DNA of 64,000 bases from WTGU01 sp965242855. Its GTDB lineage: Bacteria > Pseudomonadota > Alphaproteobacteria > UBA828. Below, in pieces: positions 58,207 through 64,000 of this stretch; within the stretch, counting starts at the first letter, position 1; the number at the start of each line of letters is the position of its first letter. A program made the translations under genes and the position numbers. The DNA lies in the NCBI GenBank assembly GCA_965242855.1, contig OZ251509.1, positions 682,001-746,000 on the forward strand, read 5' to 3'. The notes beneath the pieces were generated by a model that did no database searches, was not told the origin of the DNA, and saw only the letters and a list, made by a program, of their open reading frames with translations.

Positions 58207-58464
58207 ATGGGTATCTCGATCTGGCAGATCCTTCTGATCGTTCTGGTGGTCGTGCTCTTGTTCGGTGCCGGGAAGCTGCCGCGTCTGATGGGCGATTTCG
58301 CCAAGGGCATCAAGAGCTTCAAGTCCGGCATGCGCGAGGGCGAAGCGCCGCCACCGGCACAGAACGCGCCCGCCGAGACACCGCAGGAGCCCAAGGTGAT
58401 CGAGAGCGAGCCCGCGACCGTCGATGCGGGCCCCGTCAAGAAAGACGAGGCCGCGAAGAGCTAG
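58207..58464 (+). CDS. tatA: Sec-independent translocase subunit TatA
   Basis: Protein of 85 residues: ISIWQILLIVLVVVLLFGAGKLPRLM (membrane segment, then the FGxxKLP hinge), amphipathic helix GDFAKGIKSFKSGM and an acidic proline-rich tail. It forms the pore for folded proteins exported by twin-arginine signals. An AATTGGAG stands before the ATG. tatB and tatC follow. Confidence 0.96.
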   Translation: MGISIWQILLIVLVVVLLFGAGKLPRLMGDFAKGIKSFKSGMREGEAPPPAQNAPAETPQEPKVIESEPATVDAGPVKKDEAAKS

Positions 58465-58520
58465 GCGCGCTCGGGCAGGCCAGGGCGGGGAGAGCACCCG
58501 CTCGCGAAGCGGGCCATGCG

Positions 58521-58958
58521 ATGTTCGACATCGGCTGGCAAGAACTCGTCATCCTGCTTCTGATCGGGCTGATCGTCGTAGGTCCCAAGGATTTGCCGCG
58601 CATCGTCAGGACGGCCGGCCAGTGGATGGGCAAGGCCCGCGGCTATGCCCGCGACTTCCAGAGGACCATCGAGGAGGCTGCGGACGCGACGGAGATCGAC
58701 GCGGTCAAGAAGGAAATCGACGAGGCAAACAGGGAATTGGCGACCGCCCGCCGCGACGTGGCGGAGGGCGCCGACGGCGTGAACAAGATGTTCAACGAGG
58801 ACGCCTTCGCGTCGTCGAAGGCGGCAGGTCACAAAGCCAACGGCGGCGCGGAGCCCGGTACCGAAGCCGAGGGAACGCGGGCGGACGAGACGGCGCCGGC
58901 GGCCGGGCCAGAGGGCGACGGCGCGCGCGATTCGCCCGGACGCGGCGCGAGCGTCTAG
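58521..58958 (+). CDS. tatB: Sec-independent translocase subunit TatB
   Basis: Protein of 145 residues starting MFDIGWQELVILLLIGLIVVGPKDLPRIV, with the TatB-specific GPKDLP hinge, a long amphipathic helix and a hydrophilic, low-complexity C-terminus. It receives Tat substrates together with TatC. Start ATG at 58521, 56 bases after tatA; tatC begins three bases after its stop. Confidence 0.95.
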   Translation: MFDIGWQELVILLLIGLIVVGPKDLPRIVRTAGQWMGKARGYARDFQRTIEEAADATEIDAVKKEIDEANRELATARRDVAEGADGVNKMFNEDAFASSKAAGHKANGGAEPGTEAEGTRADETAPAAGPEGDGARDSPGRGASV

Positions 58959-58961
58959 CCC

Positions 58962-59819
58962 GTGGTCGACGACATCGAGCGGACGCGGGCGCCGCTGATC
59001 GACCATCTGGTCGAACTCCGGCGCCGCCTCTCCTACGCCGCGATCGGAGTCGTCATCGCCTTCCTCGGCTGCTGGTACGTCGCGGAGGACATCTTCGCCT
59101 TCCTGGTAGAGCCGCTGCGCACGGTGCTGGCCGAAGAGGGCCACGACACCAGCCTCATCTACACCCATCTTCTGGAGGCGTTCTTCACCGAGCTGAAGAT
59201 CGCGTTCTGGGGAGCGTTCTTCGTCGCATTTCCGCTGATCGCGACCCAGTTCTGGATGTTCGTCGCGCCCGGCCTCTACAAGCACGAGAAGAAGGCGGTT
59301 CTGCCCTTCCTCTTCGTCACCCCGGTGCTCTTCTTCGCCGGCGGCGCCATGGTCTATTACTTCATCTTCCCGCAAGCCTTCAATTTCTTCATCTCCTTCC
59401 AGACACAGGGGACGGAGGACGCGCTCGGCCTGGAGCTGTTGCCGCGGATCGGCGAATACCTGTCGCTGGTGATGAAATTGATCTTCGCATTCGGGATCGC
59501 GTTTCAGCTCCCCGTCATGCTGACCTTGCTCGGGCGCGCGGGCCTGGCCACCTCGGCCGGGCTGAAGAGAAAGCGCAAATACGCCATCGTCATCGTCTTC
59601 ATCGCGGCCGCGCTCCTGACTCCGCCGGACCTGTTCAGTCAGGTCGGCCTCGGTATTCCGCTGATCGTGCTTTACGAGCTGTCGATCATCTCCGTCGGTT
59701 TCGTCGAGAAGAAACGCCGGCAGAAACAAGCGGAGGAAGAGGCCGCCTACGCGGAGATGGACAGGCTCCTCGCCCAATACGAGGACAGCGAAGAGACCGA
59801 CTTCAACTACGGCCGCTAG
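58962..59819 (+). CDS. tatC: Sec-independent translocase subunit TatC
   Basis: Protein of 285 residues with six membrane segments. APLIDHLVELRRRLSYAAI at the N-terminus carries the conserved LxELRxR motif; LLEAFFTELKIAFWGAFF and the periplasmic FVAPGLYKHEKKAV follow. It is the receptor for twin-arginine signal peptides. The start is the GTG at 58962. The C-terminal 50 residues are charged, a common alphaproteobacterial extension. Confidence 0.96.
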   Translation: MVDDIERTRAPLIDHLVELRRRLSYAAIGVVIAFLGCWYVAEDIFAFLVEPLRTVLAEEGHDTSLIYTHLLEAFFTELKIAFWGAFFVAFPLIATQFWMFVAPGLYKHEKKAVLPFLFVTPVLFFAGGAMVYYFIFPQAFNFFISFQTQGTEDALGLELLPRIGEYLSLVMKLIFAFGIAFQLPVMLTLLGRAGLATSAGLKRKRKYAIVIVFIAAALLTPPDLFSQVGLGIPLIVLYELSIISVGFVEKKRRQKQAEEEAAYAEMDRLLAQYEDSEETDFNYGR

Positions 59820-59984
59820 CTTTCTGGTGCGCGGGTGTCCGGGCCCGTGGGTCTCCGGGCCCGCCTGCGCGCGAAGCGTGAAACGAAGGAACTGCGCGTC
59901 CGGAGGCTCACGAGCCGAAACGGACGCCGTGCCGGGAGGCAACGTTCGACTCCGCGGCAGGGAGGGGCTACAAGGCGCACCGTC

Positions 59985-61253
59985 ATGTTCAGCGCCAGAT
60001 GGGTTCGCGAGCACGGCGAAGCGTTCGACCGCGGCCTCGCCCGGCGCGGACTGGAGCCGCGGGCCGCCCATGTCGCCGTGCTCGATGCACGCCGGCGCGA
60101 GGCCCAGGCCGCGTTTCAGGAACGCCAGCGGGAACGCAACCGGCTGTCCGGAGAGATCGGCGCCGCCAAGGCCGCGGGGCGGAACGCGGCCGCCCTGATC
60201 GCCCAGGTCCAGGGCTTGCGGGATGCCGCCCAGGCGCTGGACCGGCAGGACAAGGCGCTCGCAGCCGAGCTCGACACGCTCCTCGCCGGTCTGCCCAACC
60301 TGCCGGCCGACGATGTCCCCGACGGCCCCGACGAGACGGCCAATGTCGAGATCAGGCGATGGGGCGAACGGCCCCGCTTCGAGGCCGCGCCGAAGCAGCA
60401 TTTCGAGATCGGCGAGGCGCTCGGGCTGATGGATTTCGCGCGGGCAGCCAGGCTCTCGGGCGCGCGCTTCGTCGTTCTCTCCGGCGCGCTCGCCCGGCTG
60501 GAGCGCGCCCTCGCCGCGTTCATGCTGGACCTGCACGCGAAGGAATTCGGATATACTGAGATCGCCCCGCCGCTCCTGGTGCGCGACGCCGCCGCCCACG
60601 GCACCGGTAATCTCCCGAAGTTCGCCGACGACCTGTTCCGCACGACGGACGGCCGCTGGCTGATCCCGACGGCCGAAATGCCGCTCGCCAACATCGTCGC
60701 CGGCGACATCCTGGAGGAAGACGACCTGCCGCTCCGCATGACGGCCTGTACGCCGTGCTTCCGCGCGGAGGCCGGCGCGGCGGGGAAGGACACGCGCGGC
60801 ATGATGCGCCAGCATCAGTTCTCCAAGGTCGAGCTGGTGAGCGTGACCCGGCCCGAGGATTCGCCGGCCGAGCACGAGCGCATGACGGCCTGCGCCGAGG
60901 AGGTGCTGAAGCGCCTGGGCCTCGCCTACAGGGTCGTCGTGCTGAGCGCCGGCGACATGGGCTTCTCGGCGCGGAAAACCTACGACATCGAGGTCTGGCT
61001 ACCGGGGCAGAACCGCTACCGCGAGATTTCGAGCTGTTCCGATTGCGCCTCCTTCCAGGCGCGGCGCATGAACGCGCGCTACCGCCCGGCGGGCGAGAAA
61101 CGGACGCGGTTCGTCCATACCCTCAACGGCTCCGCCCTGGCGGTCGGGCGCACGCTGATCGCCGTGCTGGAGAACTACCAGAACGCCGCCGGCGGCGTGA
61201 CCGTGCCCGAGGCGCTCCGCCCCTATCTGGGCCAGGCCGCGCTGGGGGGTTGA
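59985..61253 (+). CDS. serS: Seryl-tRNA synthetase
   Basis: Class II synthetase of 422 residues: an N-terminal coiled-coil arm (about 35-105), then the catalytic core with IAPPLLVRDAAAHGTGNLPKF, motif 2 CFRAEAGAAGKDTRGMMRQHQF and motif 3 LNGSALAVGRTLIAVLENYQ. The start is the ATG at 59985, giving the usual MF..R..R start; the frame is open upstream but not family-like. The stop overlaps the surE start (TGATG). Confidence 0.97.
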   Translation: MFSARWVREHGEAFDRGLARRGLEPRAAHVAVLDARRREAQAAFQERQRERNRLSGEIGAAKAAGRNAAALIAQVQGLRDAAQALDRQDKALAAELDTLLAGLPNLPADDVPDGPDETANVEIRRWGERPRFEAAPKQHFEIGEALGLMDFARAARLSGARFVVLSGALARLERALAAFMLDLHAKEFGYTEIAPPLLVRDAAAHGTGNLPKFADDLFRTTDGRWLIPTAEMPLANIVAGDILEEDDLPLRMTACTPCFRAEAGAAGKDTRGMMRQHQFSKVELVSVTRPEDSPAEHERMTACAEEVLKRLGLAYRVVVLSAGDMGFSARKTYDIEVWLPGQNRYREISSCSDCASFQARRMNARYRPAGEKRTRFVHTLNGSALAVGRTLIAVLENYQNAAGGVTVPEALRPYLGQAALGG

Positions 61254-62023
61254 TGCGCGTCCTGGTCTCCAACGACGACGGCATCGACGCGCCGGGGATC
61301 AAGGTGCTGGAGCGCATCGCCCGCGGCCTGTCGGATGACGTCTGGGTGGTCGCACCCGAGACCCAGCAAAGCGCGGCGTCCCATTCGCTCACCCTGCACC
61401 GCCCGCTGCGCATTCGCCGCATCTCGAAGCGCCGCCGCGCGGTCGACGGCACGCCGACCGACTGCGTGTTTCTCGCCTTCCACAAGATTCTGGCCGACGA
61501 CCCGCCCGCGCTCGTGCTCTCCGGCGTCAACCACGGGGCCAATGTCGGCGAGGAAGTGACCTATTCGGGCACCATCGCGGCGGCGATGGAGGCGACGCTT
61601 CTCGGCGTGCCGGCGATCGCGCTGAGCCAGGCCTGCCGCGAGGGCGGCCCGCCTAGATGGGCGACGGCCGAACGCTGGGGTGCCCCCCTCGTGCGGGCCC
61701 TGCTCGCCATGCGCTGGCCCGAGCGGGTCCTGATCAGCGTGAATTTCCCGGATGTCGCGGCCCAGGACGTGCGCGGCGTCCGGGCCGCGCGCCAGGGGCT
61801 GTACGAGGTCGGCGACACCCTTGAAGAGCGCCTCGATCCGCGCGGCGCGCCCTACTACTGGATCGGCGCCCCCCTGCCGGCGTGCCACGCCGGCCAGCGG
61901 GGGACCGACTCGCGGGAGATCGAGGACGGCTACGTCGCGGTCACCCCGCTGCACATGGACCTCACCCACGGCCGCACTCTCACGCGCCTGCGCAAGGCGC
62001 TGCCGGGCATCGAGGCGACGTGA
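61253..62023 (+). CDS. surE: 5'-nucleotidase SurE
   Basis: Protein of 256 residues with MRVLVSNDDGIDAPGI, holding the metal-binding NDD, and LVLSGVNHGANVGEEVTYSGTIAAAMEA, the second family motif. It dephosphorylates nucleoside monophosphates and short polyphosphate. Between serS and an M23 lipoprotein with 1- to 4-base overlaps; a serS-surE order is common in this class. Confidence 0.96.
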   Translation: MRVLVSNDDGIDAPGIKVLERIARGLSDDVWVVAPETQQSAASHSLTLHRPLRIRRISKRRRAVDGTPTDCVFLAFHKILADDPPALVLSGVNHGANVGEEVTYSGTIAAAMEATLLGVPAIALSQACREGGPPRWATAERWGAPLVRALLAMRWPERVLISVNFPDVAAQDVRGVRAARQGLYEVGDTLEERLDPRGAPYYWIGAPLPACHAGQRGTDSREIEDGYVAVTPLHMDLTHGRTLTRLRKALPGIEAT

Positions 62024-62727
62024 CCGGCGGGGTGCGAAGGGCCAGCGCGATCGGGCTGGCCGCGGGGGCTGGCCTCCTGACCATGGCCGCCTGCGCGCCG
62101 ATCCCTCTCCTGAGCGTCGCACCCGACGACGCGGCCGAGAGCGTCGGCGCACGAGCCGCTCCGTCCCTTTCGGAAGCCCCGCTGCCGCGGTGGAAGCCGG
62201 GGGCGTCCGGCGGGCGCGACTCCGAGGCGGTCGTCGCTGCCCGCTCCGCCGGCGCCGCGGACGCGGGCGAGGCGCCGGCGGCGGCGGGGCGCGTGCCGAA
62301 ACCCCGGCTTCGTCCGGGCGCGCCGTCGCCCGATTCTGCACGCGCGGGCGAGCGGTTCCTGTGGCCGGTCGAAGGCCCGTTGCTCTCCCGCTTCGGGGCG
62401 AAGCCCGACGGCCGGCACAACGACGGCATCAACATCGCCGTGCCCGTCGGGAGCGCGGTCCGGGCCGCCCAGGACGGCGTCGTCGCCTATGCGGGAAACG
62501 AGATCGGCGGATACGGCAACCTCGTCCTGATCCGCCACCGGGGCGGGTGGATGACGGCCTACGCGCACAACGATTCGCTCCTGGTCCGCAAGGGGGACGC
62601 GGTACGACGCGGCCAGGTGATCTCCCGCTCGGGCAAGTCGGGCCGCGTCTCGCGTCCGCAGGCCCATTTCGAGATCCGGCGGCACGGCGAGCCCCGGGAC
62701 CCTCTGCGCCTGCTCAGCCGCGAGTAG
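62020..62727 (+). CDS. NlpD-like M23/LytM lipoprotein
   Basis: A 235-residue lipoprotein: basic start, hydrophobic segment and lipobox LTMAAC (Cys at about 25), a variable alanine/proline-rich linker and a C-terminal LytM domain (about 115-230) with FLWPVEGPLLSRFGAKPDG, HNDGINIAVPVG, GNLVLIRHRGGWMTAYAHND and HFEIRR. The first catalytic motif reads HNDGIN instead of HxxxD, so it may be an amidase activator like NlpD rather than a peptidase. Start GTG at 62020. Its 3' end overlaps the convergent DUF815 gene by 14 bases. Confidence 0.87.
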   Translation: MTGGVRRASAIGLAAGAGLLTMAACAPIPLLSVAPDDAAESVGARAAPSLSEAPLPRWKPGASGGRDSEAVVAARSAGAADAGEAPAAAGRVPKPRLRPGAPSPDSARAGERFLWPVEGPLLSRFGAKPDGRHNDGINIAVPVGSAVRAAQDGVVAYAGNEIGGYGNLVLIRHRGGWMTAYAHNDSLLVRKGDAVRRGQVISRSGKSGRVSRPQAHFEIRRHGEPRDPLRLLSRE

Positions 62728-63616
62728 GCGCCCGCCCCGCGTCGCCGTCGCCGCCCGGCGCGGCCAGCCGCGCCCCCAGACGCCCGGCCAGATCCTGCAC
62801 GAATTGCCAGGCGACGCGGCCCGAACGCGCGCCCCGGGTCATGCTCCACTCGATGGCGGCGGCGCGCAGCCTGTCGCGGTCCACGGCCAAGCCGAAATGG
62901 GCGGCATATCCCTCGACCATCGCCAGGAACGTCGCTTGGTCACACGAATGGAAGCCGAGCCAGAGGCCGAAGCGGTCGGAGAGGGAAACCGCTTCCTCGA
63001 CCGCCTCGCCGGGATGGATCGCCGTCGCGCGCTCGTTTTCCACCATGTCGCGCGGCATCAGGTGGCGCCGGTTCGAGGTGGCGTAGAACAGCACGTTGTC
63101 GGGCCGTCCTTCGATCCCGCCTTCGAGCGCCGCCTTGAGGGATTTGTAGGTGGTGTCCTCGGCGTCGAAGGAGAGGTCGTCGCAGAAGAGGAGGCAGCGC
63201 CTGCCGGCCCTGCGCAGGCGCGCCAGCAGGAGGGGCAGCGAGACGATCTCCTCGCGGTGGATCTCGACCAGCGGCAGGCCGTCCGGCGCTTCCGCCGCGA
63301 CCAAGCCGTGCACCGCCTTGATCAGGGAGCTCTTGCCCATGCCCCGCGCGCCCCAGAGCAGGGCGTTGTTGGCGGGCAGGCCGCGGGCGAAGCGCCGCGT
63401 GTTGTCAAGAAGGACGTCGCGCACCGAGTCGATGCCCTTGAGGAGCGCCAAGTCGAGCCGGTTGATGCGCGGCACCGCTTCCAGGCGCGCGCCGTCCGCA
63501 TGCCAGATGAAGCCTTCCGCGGAATCCAGGGCCGCATCCGCCGTCGGGGCGGGCGCATGCGCCTCCAACGCTTCCGCGATGCGCCGGAGGAGGGGCGCCA
63601 GCTCCGAATCGGACAT
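62714..63616 (-). CDS. DUF815 AAA ATPase
   Basis: A 300-residue ATPase: GLPANNALLWGARGMGKSSLIKAVHG (P-loop), RRCLLFCDDLSF (Walker B), TTYKSLKAALEGGIEGRPDNVL and FYATSNRRHLMPRDM. This is the DUF815 family found across proteobacteria, function unknown. The start ATG at 63616 gives a normal length. It converges with the NlpD-like gene and diverges from yajC. Confidence 0.9.
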   Translation of the reverse strand: MSDSELAPLLRRIAEALEAHAPAPTADAALDSAEGFIWHADGARLEAVPRINRLDLALLKGIDSVRDVLLDNTRRFARGLPANNALLWGARGMGKSSLIKAVHGLVAAEAPDGLPLVEIHREEIVSLPLLLARLRRAGRRCLLFCDDLSFDAEDTTYKSLKAALEGGIEGRPDNVLFYATSNRRHLMPRDMVENERATAIHPGEAVEEAVSLSDRFGLWLGFHSCDQATFLAMVEGYAAHFGLAVDRDRLRAAAIEWSMTRGARSGRVAWQFVQDLAGRLGARLAAPGGDGDAGRAPTRG

Positions 63617-63685
63617 GGGAAGACCAGCCTGTGAAGGGGTGGGCGGACCCTAGCACAGGGCCCGGCGCGGCACGCGGCATAATCG

Positions 63686-63714
63686 TTGCCCGTCCATCCG
63701 ATTGGGCCTATCGT
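63686..63714 (+). promoter_or_regulatory. Candidate sigma-70 promoter for yajC
   Basis: TTGCCC (63686-63691), 17 bases, TATCGT (63709-63714), 30 bases before the yajC ATG, in the gap to the divergent DUF815 gene. Confidence 0.45.
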
Positions 63715-63744
63715 GCGGGCGGTTTTTCGCCGGGGGTGCAATCC

Positions 63745-64000
63745 ATGGTTCGAACGAAGTTGGCGCGTGCGATCGGCAACGTGACGGGGCTCGGGCTCGT
63801 CCTCATCGCCCTGACGGCCTGTCCACCGATGCAGCAAGGCGGCGAGGGCGGCGAGGCGGGCGGCGGCGACATGCTCATGTCGATCCTGCCGCTCATCCTG
63901 ATCTTCGTCGTGTTCTACTTCCTGCTCATCCGCCCGCAGCAGAGGAAGCAGAAGGCGCATCGCGAGATGCTCACGAACGTGAGCCGGGGCGACGACATCG
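63745..64000 (+). CDS. yajC: Preprotein translocase subunit YajC, cut by window edge
   Basis: The visible 85 residues hold the YajC hallmark ILPLILIFVVFYFLLIRPQQRKQKAHREM followed by NVSRGDDI. YajC binds SecDF. Unusually, the membrane segment is preceded by about 45 residues that form a signal peptide ending in a lipobox (LIALTACP, Cys at about 26) and a glycine-rich linker, so this protein may be a lipoprotein. A GGGGGTG precedes the ATG. secD would be expected beyond the window. Confidence 0.92.
   Translation, partial: MVRTKLARAIGNVTGLGLVLIALTACPPMQQGGEGGEAGGGDMLMSILPLILIFVVFYFLLIRPQQRKQKAHREMLTNVSRGDDI

Overview
The window is a GC-rich stretch of what is most likely an alphaproteobacterial chromosome, probably Rhodospirillales-like. 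The evidence is gene content and order: ccmABCD, a nitrogen-type PTS cluster (ptsN, a short hprK, a mannose-type EIIA, ptsH, ptsI), rpoZ-rsh, tsaE-amgK-murU-addB-addA, dgt-argS-SPOR-nagZ-scpA-scpB, tatABC-serS-surE-nlpD-like and yajC. GTG and TTG starts and 4-base ATGA/GTGA stop-start overlaps are common. The genus cannot be told from the sequence alone.

Layout. 1-2339 (-): cytochrome c maturation genes. 2462-5185 (+): aconitase. 5221-16554 (-): a defence island with a split ATPase/TOPRIM pair and a type III restriction-modification locus (mod at its left end, res at its right end). Two MNT/HEPN toxin-antitoxin pairs, a DUF1828-type gene and gene fragments lie between mod and res. 16770-22717 (+): hrcA-grpE-dnaK-dnaJ-dapB. 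22732-26539 (-): a DUF2244 membrane protein, an AT-rich orphan gene and an amidase. 26737-34701 (+): rpoZ, the (p)ppGpp enzyme, a short ribosome hibernation factor, the nitrogen PTS and ahcY. 34799-43293 (+): tsaE, amgK, murU, addB, addA. 43377-45109 (+): an uncharacterised TolQ/ExbB-type three-gene module. 45106-52193 (+): dgt to scpB. 52221-56752: a decaying island with a HigBA remnant, frameshifted mcrBC, a DUF4143 ATPase and 23-bp tandem repeats. 56830-62727 (+): a lone ABC ATPase, then tatABC, serS, surE and an M23 lipoprotein. 62714-64000: a DUF815 ATPase (-) and the start of yajC (+).

The most unusual region is 7.0-16.6 kb. Read on the minus strand, every HEPN end is followed within 0-3 bases by an ATG that starts a full or broken copy of the mod reading frame. 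A fragment of the res C-terminus lies upstream of one MNT/HEPN pair. This reads as an ancestral unit res-MNT-HEPN-mod that was tandemly copied to at least three units and then pruned, leaving one intact res, one intact mod and two intact MNT/HEPN pairs. It suggests that the MNT/HEPN pair belonged to the restriction locus itself.

The housekeeping blocks fit together functionally. The Ntr-PTS genes follow rsh and hpf, linking stringent response, ribosome hibernation and nitrogen/carbon sensing. amgK-murU (MurNAc recycling) and nagZ both serve peptidoglycan recycling. A possible sigma-32 promoter in front of dnaK follows a 40-bp perfect palindrome at the end of grpE, which may separate hrcA-grpE expression from dnaK-dnaJ. 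No tRNA, rRNA, CRISPR array or complete insertion sequence was recognised.
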